DNA from: Verrucomicrobiota bacterium
GTDB lineage: Bacteria > Verrucomicrobiota > Verrucomicrobiia > Limisphaerales > J093
NCBI GenBank assembly: GCA_022710935.1
Contig: JAKLFY010000029.1
Span: 1 to 64,000 of the forward strand
Length of the DNA stretch: 64,000 bases
Direction: 5' to 3'
In this document: piece after piece, positions 1-8,151 of the stretch
Layout: the number at the start of each line of letters is the position of its first letter
Position numbering within the stretch: position 1 is the stretch's first letter
Program-made: the position numbers and the translations under genes
The notes under the pieces: generated by a model
Told to the model about the DNA's origin: nothing
The model's input: only the letters and a program-made list of their open reading frames with translations
Databases searched by the model: none

Positions 1-490
1 GGTCATCATCCTCCGCGGAGCGGGTCAGCGCGGACTTATCCCGCGGCGGCGGGACGGCTACGCGGCTTCCGTAGCCGCCGTCGTCAGACGGCGCTGATGA
101 TTGGGGCTGATGATTCTGTCGGGCTGGATTAACAGCCAGGTCCCATTCATGATCCGCCCCGATTCATGAGGAACCTCTTCCCTTTCCGGTTCTTTGCGTC
201 CTTCTGTTGAATTCGCCTCGATTTCATCGTTTCCTCCGGTTCACCTCGCCCGTCATCATCTCTTTGGCTCTTAATCGTAATCCCTTCCCCTAACTTCCTG
301 TCACTGTGAATGGCGACTGGGTCGAGATTACGATTACGATTACGATCAGACGCGGTTTTTTCTAGCCCGCAGCGGTCCGCATTTCGGAGTTAGCGGCTTC
401 GCCGTGATCACAAGTCCGTGTAACATGCGGGCCAGTGTCGCACCGCCCACTGACGCACCGACGCACTGGCTACCGACCTACTGACGTACT
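1..490. repeat. Composite intergenic repeat, copy 1
   Basis: This gene-free stretch is one of three long copies of a mosaic repeat in the window (others near 3950-4560 and 19540-20030). In order it holds a GC-rich palindromic block at about 15-115, with stems GGCTACG/CGTAGCC and GCCGTC-GTCA-GACGGC. A stretch reading like 'ctttgcgtccttctgttgaa' follows at about 195-215. Then AATCGTAATC (about 272) faces GATTACGATTACGATT (about 326), able to pair around a loop of some 45 nt. Degenerate 8-bp repeats of the type actgacgc/accgacgc run at about 445-495. No open frame here resembles a protein. Confidence 0.8.
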
Positions 491-502
491 GACGCACCGC
501 CA

Positions 503-1129
503 ATGAAGCGGTTTTTTGACCTGGCCATCATTCTCCTGGCGTCCCCGATCTGGATCCCGGTCCTGCTCCTGCTGGCTCTCTGTGTCTGGGCCGCCCTGGG
601 CCGCCCCGTCCTGTTCCGACAGCCCCGTCCGGGCCTCAACGGACGCATCTTTCATCTCTGGAAATTTCGGACCATGACCAACGCCCGGGATGCGCAGGGG
701 CAGCTTCTTGCGGACGCCCAGCGCCTGACGCGGTTCGGTCGATGGCTCAGATCCACATCCCTGGACGAATTGCCTGAAGTGCTCAATGTGCTCAAGGGCG
801 ATATGAGCCTGGTCGGGCCGCGTCCCCTGCTGGTCCAGTACCTCGACCGCTACACGCCCGAGCAGAGGCGTCGACACGAGGTCCGGCCAGGCATCACGGG
901 TTGGGCCCAGGTCCGAGGCCGCAATGCGCTGTCGTGGGAGGAGAAGTTCAAGCTCGATGTCTGGTACGTCGATCATCAGTCGCTCTGGCTCGACCTGCGC
1001 ATTTTGGCCCTGACGGTCGGCCAGGTGCTGCGCCGGACCGGAATCAGCGCCGCCGGGGAAGCCACGATGCCGGAGTTCAGGGGATCGGCCCCCAACCATC
1101 AACCAGGTGTGCCTCCAGAAGCACACTAG
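503..1129 (+). CDS. Short bacterial sugar-phosphate transferase (PglC/EpsL-like)
   Basis: A 208-aa polyprenyl-phosphate sugar-1-phosphate transferase of the short, monotopic class. These enzymes move a phospho-sugar from a UDP-sugar to undecaprenyl phosphate at the inner membrane, the first step of a polysaccharide or glycan. One hydrophobic N-terminal helix (about residues 5-32) is followed by the family motifs KFRTM, LDELPEVLNVLKGDMSLVGP, RPL and RPGITGWAQVRGRN. The length fits the PglC/EpsL-type minimal catalytic domain and not the long WbaP/WcaJ forms with extra membrane helices. Start at ATG 503 right after the repeat block. It stands alone, so the glycan it serves is unknown; a strong hairpin terminator follows at 1218. 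Confidence 0.9.
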   Translation: MKRFFDLAIILLASPIWIPVLLLLALCVWAALGRPVLFRQPRPGLNGRIFHLWKFRTMTNARDAQGQLLADAQRLTRFGRWLRSTSLDELPEVLNVLKGDMSLVGPRPLLVQYLDRYTPEQRRRHEVRPGITGWAQVRGRNALSWEEKFKLDVWYVDHQSLWLDLRILALTVGQVLRRTGISAAGEATMPEFRGSAPNHQPGVPPEAH

Positions 1130-1217
1130 GCAGGGGGATCGGTTGTGATATGATCCGCCCGAAATCCAACAGGTTTTGAATCGAGTAGTCGGTAGGTAAA
1201 TTCAACGGTTACGCGTG

Positions 1218-1251
1218 CTGGCCCGCCCTTTGGCGGGCCAGTTACGTTTTT
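1218..1251 (+). terminator. Rho-independent-type terminator after the sugar transferase
   Basis: A 10-bp perfect stem CTGGCCCGCC/GGCGGGCCAG with a short CTTT loop (1218-1241) is followed by ttacgttttt. The T-rich side faces plus-strand transcription. The stem abuts the stop codon of the convergent minus-strand gene, so it may act on both strands. Confidence 0.75.
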
Positions 1252-1652
1252 AGGGGTCTGCCCAGAAGCCTGCTGATGCCTGTCCAGGCCAGGATCGCGA
1301 GGCCGACGGGTGTGCCTGTGAGGGATGTTGGAACGGCGGCCAGGACGCCCAGCAGGAGCGAGTATGCAAGGGCGCGTCCGAACGTGTCCTTCTTGAGCGT
1401 CTTCTGAATGACAAACGTGGGCACAAAGACGCTGATGAAGCTCAATGGGATGGTCACTGCCCAGTTCAGAACGATGAACTCGGGAACGGTCCACAGGTTA
1501 TCGAAGACCAGCAGGAGCAGAGCCGACAGCGGGTGGACGGGCGGGCCGCCAACAGACCCCGCAGATGCCTCCGTGGATGCCTCGTGCCCGCTCCGCGGGC
1601 CGGCGTCGGTGTCGACGACCTCGACTTCGATGGTTTTAGGCGGAACGTCCAT
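1242..1652 (-). CDS. Small hypothetical membrane protein
   Basis: A protein of about 136 aa of unknown function. The first ~50 residues are polar and low-complexity. The rest contains two to three hydrophobic segments (around residues 55-75, 80-95 and 105-130), so it is probably an inner-membrane protein. ATG 1652 was chosen over the in-frame ATG at 1700 because the sequence begins to look ordered there (MDVPPKTIEVEVVDTD). It converges on the sugar transferase and shares the hairpin at 1218-1241. I do not recognise the family with confidence. Confidence 0.6.
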   Translation of the reverse strand: MDVPPKTIEVEVVDTDAGPRSGHEASTEASAGSVGGPPVHPLSALLLLVFDNLWTVPEFIVLNWAVTIPLSFISVFVPTFVIQKTLKKDTFGRALAYSLLLGVLAAVPTSLTGTPVGLAILAWTGISRLLGRPLKT

Positions 1653-1791
1653 GTCTGAAAACTCGACTTGGCCATCGCATCGAGTGCCGTGAAGGCGCAA
1701 GTCGCCTGATCGACTGCATTCGAGATGGCCGCAACGTCACGGCCCTTCTATCGCCCAGAGACGCGCCGCCCGCAAGTCCAGAATCGCTGGC

Positions 1792-1976
1792 CTCCGTAGC
1801 CCGCCGTCGTGAGACGGCGCTGATGATTGGGGCTGATGATTATTGGTCGGGGACGAGGACGTCCCCACTCCAACGCCTTCGTGTGCACGAGCAGAGCAGT
1901 GGAGGGGCGACGTCCTCGTCGCCCGCGAACACAGTGTGCGACTCGATTGGTCGGGGACGAGGGCGTCCCCACTCCT
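1792..1976. repeat. Palindromic repeat block (inverted copies of the 104-bp family)
   Basis: Begins with a fragment of the composite repeat (ccgtagcccgccgtcgtgag, about 1795-1814) and continues with inverted copies of the 104-bp unit found at 17164-17490. Three stem-loops are perfect: GGGGACG-AGGA-CGTCCCC, GGGCGACG-TCCT-CGTCGCCC and GGGGACG-AGGG-CGTCCCC. The block lies directly downstream of the stop codon of the PQQ-like protein gene. The rest of the gap 1653-1791 shows nothing recognisable. Confidence 0.85.
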
Positions 1977-1981
1977 ACAAA

Positions 1982-3613
1982 TCAACGGACACCGGTGTTG
2001 TGGATGGCGTACAGATGCGTGCTGCTGGCCATGTAAAGAACGCCGTTGGCGACAATCGCGGTGGCGTACACGGGCGTGTTCAGGTTCGCCTCGCTCAGGA
2101 CTTTCTTCTCTTTCGCCGCGGCCAGGACCACAATGTCGCCGTCCTCGTCGCCGGCGATCACCTTCCCGTCCGCCACCAGTGTCGATCCCCACAGGTGCGC
2201 CTTCATGTCGTGTGTCCAGTGCGCTTTGCCGGTGTCGGCGTCCATGCAGTAGATGAATCCCGAGAAATCGCCCACAAACAGGAGGCCGGTCTCCGGATCG
2301 ATCGACACGGTCGACAGGCTGCGATAGATGGCGCGCGCGTCCCAGACGGTCGCCGTTTTGGTCACGTCGCCCGTCTTGGTGGCATCGACGCAGACCAGGC
2401 GCCCAACACCTTCGCCGTTTTCGGGATCCTGGCCGATGGCGACGTAGACACGGTCCTTGTAAAACACCGGCGTGGCGTTGATTTCGCTCGGTCCGTCGGC
2501 CGCGGGATACTTGATCGGTTTGCCGTCCGGTCGTGTCTTGTACTCGGGCGGGTTGCAGTCGTACCACCAGATCTTCTTGAGCAGCGCGGTCTCGCCCTGT
2601 TTCACGGGAACGGCTTCGAGTGCGTAGAGCACGCCGTCGCCGCCGCCGCAGAAGATCTGGTCGCGTCCGTTCACCCTGCCGCTGGCGACGGAGGTCCACT
2701 GGCCGTGGAAGATGCGGGGTCCGATCCCGGCATCGTCCTCACCGGCCAACGCCCCGGTTCGTTTATGGACGGCGATGAAGCTGGGGGCGAACGGGGACGG
2801 GATGTTGGAATTGGTCCAGTCGGTTCCGTTCGATGTGCAGACGAAGACCAGGTCTCCGACGATGAGTGGCGAGCTGTTGGACGCGTTGCGCGGGAAGACG
2901 CCCAATTCATCGAGCATGTTGTAGACCCAGATGATGTCGGCGTCGTTCGGCCCGATCCGGGCGGGGGGGGCCTTGGTGTCGCGGACGACATAGTCGGCTT
3001 CGCTGGTGAACGGGCCGTCATTGCCGTCGGCCTGGCCGTTGACATCGAGACAGACGACCTCGCAACGGCTTGTCACCAGGTAGACGCGATTGCTCTCGAC
3101 GATGGGCGACGAGAGGATCCCGAGGTTTTCCCAGTCGTTGGCCTGGCCCGACTTGAGCTTGGGGACAACCAGTTGCCAGAGGAACGCACCGGTCTTTTCG
3201 TCGAGACAGAGCAGGATGCTACGGTCGCCCTCGTGTTGAGGGTCGCGCGGGAAATCGTTGTTGGTGCCAATCAGGATCTTGCCTTGGGCCACGACGGCGT
3301 TGCCGTAGCTCTGGGTGCCGAGCCTGGCCACCCACTTCACGTTGCGCGTGGTGGCCATGTCGACGTCGTCGGTCCCCGACTTGAACGTGCCGGCGTCGAA
3401 GCTGTCCGGCAGACCTCGGGCGGGCGAGTACATGTTGCGGTGAACGGTCCGGCCCCACATCGGCCAGTCGTCCGCGGCGGCGGGCAGCGCGCCCAGGGCA
3501 AGCGCCAGTCCAAACGCCAGGGCGTGGGGCACGATCCGCCGGGCGTGGCGCGACGGGCGGGCGTGGCGCGGACATCTGAGTATCGACGCACTCGAGCACA
3601 TGGCGCGCATCAT
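1982..3613 (-). CDS. Secreted PQQ-like beta-propeller repeat protein
   Basis: A protein of up to 543 aa with an N-terminal secretion signal (basic stretch, hydrophobic core around residues 30-46, Ala-rich cleavage region ending ...PAAADDW). The mature part is built of repeated blades of the PQQ-like beta-propeller type, with recurrent motifs such as G(K/R)(I/V)LIGTN, LLCLDEKTGAFLWQ, SSPIV..RVYLVTSRCEVVCLD and GFIYCMDADTGKAHW. The family covers PQQ dehydrogenases, BamB-like scaffolds and many uncharacterised periplasmic proteins. I see no dehydrogenase-specific active site or cytochrome motif, so an enzymatic role is not supported. Several Met codons lie in the first five residues; ATG 3613 or 3601 could be the start. 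No operon partner; repeats flank both sides. Confidence 0.85.
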   Translation of the reverse strand: MMRAMCSSASILRCPRHARPSRHARRIVPHALAFGLALALGALPAAADDWPMWGRTVHRNMYSPARGLPDSFDAGTFKSGTDDVDMATTRNVKWVARLGTQSYGNAVVAQGKILIGTNNDFPRDPQHEGDRSILLCLDEKTGAFLWQLVVPKLKSGQANDWENLGILSSPIVESNRVYLVTSRCEVVCLDVNGQADGNDGPFTSEADYVVRDTKAPPARIGPNDADIIWVYNMLDELGVFPRNASNSSPLIVGDLVFVCTSNGTDWTNSNIPSPFAPSFIAVHKRTGALAGEDDAGIGPRIFHGQWTSVASGRVNGRDQIFCGGGDGVLYALEAVPVKQGETALLKKIWWYDCNPPEYKTRPDGKPIKYPAADGPSEINATPVFYKDRVYVAIGQDPENGEGVGRLVCVDATKTGDVTKTATVWDARAIYRSLSTVSIDPETGLLFVGDFSGFIYCMDADTGKAHWTHDMKAHLWGSTLVADGKVIAGDEDGDIVVLAAAKEKKVLSEANLNTPVYATAIVANGVLYMASSTHLYAIHNTGVR

Positions 3614-3649
3614 GCGCGATCGCTCGGCGGCACGTCACGGAGAAATGAC

Positions 3650-4760
3650 GGTGCGTCGGAGCGCTGGTAGCCGGTAGGCAGTGCGTCGGTGCGTCGGTAG
3701 GCGGTGCGTCGGTGCGTCGGTACGTCGGTGCAGCAGGGAGCAGGGAGCGGGGAGCAGGCGGGAAGCGGGGGCAACGCTCAACGTTCAACGTTCAACGTTC
3801 AACGTTCAACTTCCAAACATCAACCATCAACCATTCGATGGCTGTCATCGTCCCGGATTAGACCACAGAGACGCAGCGACGCAAAGAACACGGCTTCCAA
3901 AGAGCCACAGATGAAGACAGATGGCACGGATGAGAATGGGGAGCCCCGGATTGTTTCCCGCGGAGCGGGTCAGCGCGGACTTATCCCGCGGCTGCGGGAC
4001 GGCTACACCGCCGCCGTAGCCGCCGTCGTGAGACGGCGCTGATCAAACATGGATGAGCGGGTTCATTCTGCTCTTACCCGGCTGGATCGACAGACAGGTT
4101 CCATTCATGATCCGCCCTCATTGATGAGGGACTTTTCCCTTTGCGCATCTTTGCGACCTTCTGTTGAATTGGCTCCGATTTCATCGTTTCCCGTGATCCC
4201 CTTCGCCCGTCATCATTTCTTTGGCTCGTAATCGTAATCCCTTCCCCTAACCCGGAAATCTCACCAGTGGGGCGGTCGCGGCATTCCTGACGGTCGGTGG
4301 GTGAGATTTCCGGGGCTTCCTGTCACTGTGAGTAGCGTTCCGGGTCGAGATTACGATTACGAGTAGGATTACGATTACGAGCGGACGCGGTTTTTCAAGC
4401 CCGCAGCGGTCCGCATTTCGGAGTCTCCCGCTTCGCCGTGGTCACAAGTCCGTGCCACATGCGGGCCAGTGTCGCACCGACGCACCGACGTACCGACGCA
4501 CTGGCTACCGACGTACCGCCCACTGACGCACCGCCTCTTTGCGGTTCTTTGCGACCTTCTGTGAAGAATGACCCGACTGGAAGGTGTTCAACAGAAGATC
4601 GCAAAGGAACGCAAAGCAGGGAAGACAAGACACTCGTTTCTTCGCCACCTTCTGTCGAATTGACTCCGATGGTGAGAAATGCGCGCCAGCGTCTGCGATA
4701 AACGCAATTGCGGTTTGCCATCGAAATTGCGAGAATCTGCGTGGTCCTGAGTCCTTGCGA
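3650..4760. repeat. Composite intergenic repeat, copy 2, with short tandem repeats
   Basis: A gene-free 1.1-kb mosaic. About 3655-3730 is an 8-bp repeat (ggtgcgtc). About 3729-3775 is a heptamer repeat (ggagcag). About 3776-3830 is a heptamer repeat (caacgtt, then caaccat). About 3860-3930 resembles 19366-19440 (accacagagac...agagccac.gatgaa). About 3955-4045 is the GC-rich palindromic block with GCCGTC-GTGA-GACGGC. About 4230-4380 carries the facing arms AATCGTAATC and GATTACGATTACGA, here interrupted by a 65-bp insertion (4251-4315). About 4485-4530 again holds accgacgc-type octamers. About 4535-4620 holds facing copies of ctttgcg..ctttgcgaccttctg. Confidence 0.8.
4251..4315. repeat. 65-bp palindromic element nested inside the composite repeat
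   Basis: The two 15-nt ends CCCGGAAATCTCACC (4251-4265) and GGTGAGATTTCCGGG (4300-4314) are exact reverse complements. The other two copies of the surrounding repeat read straight from ...cccctaa into the following sequence (cttcctgtcactg at about 293-305; cttactttcactg near 19876). Here the 65 bp interrupt that junction exactly. This is the pattern expected for a small non-autonomous palindromic element that moved into a pre-existing repeat. I see no obvious target duplication. Confidence 0.75.
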
Positions 4761-4764
4761 GGCG

Positions 4765-5172
4765 GGGGACCCGGCCTACACATGAACGGACACCGATGTT
4801 GTAGGCCGCGTGCCCTCACGCGGCGCGAAGACAGACACCGGTGCGGACGCCGGGTCGGGGGACCCGGCCTACACATGAACGGACAGCGATGTTGTAGGCC
4901 GCGTGCCCTCACGCGGCGCGAAGACAGACACCGGTGCGGACGCCGGGTCGGGGGACCCGGCCTACACATGAACGGACAGCGATGTTGTAGGCCGCGTGCC
5001 CTCACGCGGCGCGAAGACAGACAACGGTGCGGACGCCGGGTCGGGGGACCCGGCCTACACATGAACAGACACCGATGTTGTAGGCCGCGTGCCCTCACGC
5101 GGCGCGAAGACAGACACCGGTGCGGACGCCGGATCGGGGGACCCGGTCTACACATGAACAGACACCGATGTT
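4765..5172. repeat. Tandem array of 93-bp palindromic units
   Basis: The landmark catgaac recurs at 4781, 4874, 4967, 5060 and 5153, an exact 93-bp period. Each unit contains GCCGCGTG-CCCT-CACGCGGC and GCCGGGTC-GGGG-GACCCGGC (one copy ggatc). GGCCTACA and TGTAGGCC lie between them and can pair with each other. Most differences between copies are single bases. The array ends about 25 bp before the glpD start codon, so transcripts of that operon may carry part of it. Confidence 0.95.
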
Positions 5173-5195
5173 GAGCACCCCTCGGTAGTTCGACT

Positions 5196-6707
5196 ATGCA
5201 AAGAGAACAGACATGGAAATGGTTCGGAGAGGCCCCGCTCGATCTGCTGGTGATCGGCGGCGGCATTGTCGGCGCCGGTGTGGCGCGCGACGCCGCGATG
5301 CGTGGGCTGCGGGTGGGATTGGTCGAGCAACACGATTTTGCGTTCGGGACGAGCAGTCGATCGAGCCGCCTGTTGCATGGGGGATTGCGCTACCTGGCCC
5401 AGGGACGCATCGGTCTGGTGCGCGAGGCGAGCATCGAGAAGACGATCGTGCATCGCATCGCGCCGCACCTGGCCGAGCCGCTGCCTTTTCTGTTTCCGAC
5501 CTACCGCGGCAACCGGCATTGGGTGCTGTGGCAACTCAAGATCGGCGTCAAGATCTACGACTTCCTTTGTCGGGGTCGAAACCTCGGGCAGTCGACCTGG
5601 CTCGAGCCGGGCGAAGTGCTGCAGCGGGTGCCGGGTCTGGTCGAGGCGGGTCTGAACGGGGCGGTGCGTTACTACGACGGGTTGACCAACGACGCTCGAC
5701 TGGTTCTCGACACGTTGCGTTCGGCCGCGCGCAGCGGGGCCGGTATCGTCAACTACGGACGGTTCATCGAGGCGACGCGCGCGGGCGATTGGGAATGCCG
5801 GCTCGAGGATTGTCTGACGGGAAACGTGACGCGGGTCCGCAGCCGCGCGCTGGTCAATGCCACGGGGCCGTGGGCCGAGCAGGTCCCGCATAGCCGGGTC
5901 AAACTGCGGCTGACCAAGGGCATACACCTCGTGGTGAGCCGGGATCGGCTCGCCGTGCCCGACAGCGTGGTCATGACCGAGGACAAGCGGATCCTGTTCG
6001 CCATACCCTGGGGCGAACGTGTGATTCTGGGCACGACCGACACCGACTACAACGGGTCGCTCGATCGGATCACGGCGGACGCTTCCGATGTCGCTTATGT
6101 CCTCGAGATCGCGAACCAGTTCTTCCCGCGCGCGCGCCTCGCATCGAGTGACGTCATCGGCGCGTGGGCGGGGGTGCGCCCGCTGATCGCCGCGCCGGGC
6201 GGCAAGCCGTCCGACATCTCGAGGTCGCACGAGATCCGCAATCCGGAACCGGGCTGGTGGGATGTTGCGGGGGGCAAACTGACGACCTACCGGCTGATGG
6301 CCGAACAGACAGTCGATCAGATCGCCCATTGGCTGCAGCGCACCCGGACGCCGCGTCCGGGATTTCGTCCGTGCCGGACGGCCGATGAGCCGTTGCTGAC
6401 GCCTGCCGAGAGCGCCGAGGTCAGCGGGATATTGCCGCCGCCGTTCGAGCGCCGTGTGATCGAGCATTACTGCGCCAACGAATGGGCGGTGCATCTGGAC
6501 GACGTCATGGTCCGGCGGACAAGCTGGCAGTATTACTGTCCGGACGCCCGCCAGCGGGCCGAGCAGGCGGCGGACTGGATGGGCGAGTGCCTGGGCTGGT
6601 CCGAGGCAACGCGCGCCGCCGAGATCAATCGCTACCAGGCCGCCGTGGACCTGGCAGCGATCTCGGGCGACTCCACCGCGGGGAACGGCACCGGAGGCAA
6701 ACGATGA
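5196..6707 (+). CDS. glpD: FAD-dependent glycerol-3-phosphate dehydrogenase
   Basis: A 503-aa member of the aerobic/anaerobic GlpD/GlpA family, which oxidises sn-glycerol 3-phosphate to dihydroxyacetone phosphate and feeds electrons to the quinone pool at the inner membrane. The N-terminal FAD-binding dinucleotide fold DLLVIGGGIVGAGVARDAA (about residues 15-33) is complete. Family motifs FGTSSRSSRLLHGGLRYL, NATGPWA, TKGIHLVV, GTTDTDYNG, GVRPL and GGKLTTYRLMAE follow in order. The C-terminal helical domain typical of GlpD (ADEPLLTPAE onward) is present, and the length is normal. The ATG at 5196 follows the 93-bp repeat array. The stop overlaps the next start (ATGA), so it is coupled to the glycerol-1-phosphate-dehydrogenase-like gene. 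Confidence 0.95.
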   Translation: MQREQTWKWFGEAPLDLLVIGGGIVGAGVARDAAMRGLRVGLVEQHDFAFGTSSRSSRLLHGGLRYLAQGRIGLVREASIEKTIVHRIAPHLAEPLPFLFPTYRGNRHWVLWQLKIGVKIYDFLCRGRNLGQSTWLEPGEVLQRVPGLVEAGLNGAVRYYDGLTNDARLVLDTLRSAARSGAGIVNYGRFIEATRAGDWECRLEDCLTGNVTRVRSRALVNATGPWAEQVPHSRVKLRLTKGIHLVVSRDRLAVPDSVVMTEDKRILFAIPWGERVILGTTDTDYNGSLDRITADASDVAYVLEIANQFFPRARLASSDVIGAWAGVRPLIAAPGGKPSDISRSHEIRNPEPGWWDVAGGKLTTYRLMAEQTVDQIAHWLQRTRTPRPGFRPCRTADEPLLTPAESAEVSGILPPPFERRVIEHYCANEWAVHLDDVMVRRTSWQYYCPDARQRAEQAADWMGECLGWSEATRAAEINRYQAAVDLAAISGDSTAGNGTGGKR

Positions 6708-8113
6708 ATCCCGGCCCCGATACCGCTGGTTGTGCGCTGGCCCGGGAATCTGTGTCCACGTCATCGCATGAGGTTTTCGGGTTGGCCGATGCCCTGCGCG
6801 CGGCGCGTGACACGCGCTGTCTCGAGTTGGGCGAGGGTGTCCTGCCCCGGACGCCGCGCGTCTTTCGCGAGCAGTTCGGGGAGCGGCCCGCCGTCATCGT
6901 GGCCGACACCAACACGTTCGCCGCGGCGGGCGCGAAGGTGCAAGAGACGCTGGAGGCGGCGCGGCATCCGATACTCGAACCGTTCATCTTCAAGAGCGCA
7001 GGTTTGTACGCCGAGCACGGGTTTGTCGTGGAATTGGAATCCGCCCTGCGACAACACGAGGCGATCCCGATCGCGGTGGGTTCGGGCACAGTCAACGACC
7101 TGACCAAACTCGCGGCGCATCGGGTGGGGCGCGCTTACCTGTGCGTGGGGACGGCGGCTTCGATGGACGGCTACACCGCGTTCGGTGCGTCCATTACGCA
7201 CCAGGGTGCGAAGCAGACATTCATCTGCCCCGCGCCCGCGGCGGTTATCGCCGATCTCGATGTCATCCGCGCCGCGCCGTCTGGAATGAGCGCGTGGGGC
7301 TATGCGGATCTGCTGGCCAAGGTCACTGCCGGTGCGGACTGGATCCTGGCCGACGCTCTGGGAGTCGAGCCGATCCATGCGCAGGCCTGGGGTATCGTTC
7401 AAGGCCGGCTCCGGGATCTTGTATCCGATCCGGACGGTGTTCGTGCAGGACGTCCCGAAGCGCTTGGCCGGCTCGTCGAAGGGCTCATGCTTGGCGGTTT
7501 TGCGATGCAAGCCATGCAATCGAGCCGGGCCGCTTCCGGCGCGGAGCATCAGTTCAGTCACCTCTGGGACATGCAACACCACACGCACCAGGGGATCGTG
7601 CCATCGCATGGACTGAAGGTGGGGATTGGCACACTGGCGATGTCCGCGCTGTACGAGTCGATGCTCGAGAAGCCGCTGGATCGACTCGATGTTGAGGCGT
7701 GCTGTGCGGCCTGGCCGGACCAGGCGTCTTGGCTGGATCGGATTCGGGATCGTTTCGGCGAAGGCGACTTGTGCGCCGTTGCCTTGCGTGAGTCGGCTGC
7801 GAAGCACGTGTCTCGAGACCAGCTCCGACAGCAACTCGAACAGGTCCGCGGCGCCTGGCCGCGGATCGCCGAGCGGTTGCGTCGGCAACTGATCCCGTTC
7901 CAGACACTCCGCGAGATGCTGCGCGCGGCCGGCGCGGCGACCGAGCCTGAACAGATCGGCATCTCGCGCGACCGGTTGCGCGCGAACTTCCTCGACGCTT
8001 TTTGCATTCGCCGTCGATTCACCGGTCTCGATTTTGCGGTGCGCACCGGGCTGCTGAACACCTGTCTGGATGAAATCTTCGGCCCGGATGGGGTTTGGGG
8101 CGCGGACGGATGA
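6704..8113 (+). CDS. sn-Glycerol-1-phosphate dehydrogenase-like protein (AraM/EgsA family)
   Basis: A 469-aa protein of the iron-containing alcohol dehydrogenase superfamily, closest by eye to the AraM/EgsA group, which reduces dihydroxyacetone phosphate to sn-glycerol 1-phosphate with NAD(P)H. Supporting motifs are the nucleotide-binding GSGTVNDLTK, the substrate segment GTAASMDGYTA, and the metal-ligand regions SGAEHQFSHLWDM and PSHGLKVGIGTL, which carry the expected histidines. It is longer than bacterial AraM (about 390 aa); the extra part is mostly C-terminal. The start overlaps the glpD stop by ATGA, so the two are co-translated and share DHAP as metabolite. Glycerol-1-phosphate in bacteria is known for special prenyl-glycerol lipids; which product is made here cannot be read from the sequence. 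Confidence 0.85.
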   Translation: MNPGPDTAGCALARESVSTSSHEVFGLADALRAARDTRCLELGEGVLPRTPRVFREQFGERPAVIVADTNTFAAAGAKVQETLEAARHPILEPFIFKSAGLYAEHGFVVELESALRQHEAIPIAVGSGTVNDLTKLAAHRVGRAYLCVGTAASMDGYTAFGASITHQGAKQTFICPAPAAVIADLDVIRAAPSGMSAWGYADLLAKVTAGADWILADALGVEPIHAQAWGIVQGRLRDLVSDPDGVRAGRPEALGRLVEGLMLGGFAMQAMQSSRAASGAEHQFSHLWDMQHHTHQGIVPSHGLKVGIGTLAMSALYESMLEKPLDRLDVEACCAAWPDQASWLDRIRDRFGEGDLCAVALRESAAKHVSRDQLRQQLEQVRGAWPRIAERLRRQLIPFQTLREMLRAAGAATEPEQIGISRDRLRANFLDAFCIRRRFTGLDFAVRTGLLNTCLDEIFGPDGVWGADG

Positions 8114-8151
8114 GGAGGATCGGAGCTCGCGACAGCGGATTCGTCGTGAAA

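Noticed and set aside
4584-5174. Open frames on both strands across the 93-bp array
   Set aside because: 93 is a multiple of three, so a repetitive peptide results, but the unit is two hairpins and both strands are open; there is no ribosome-binding site or protein family signal.
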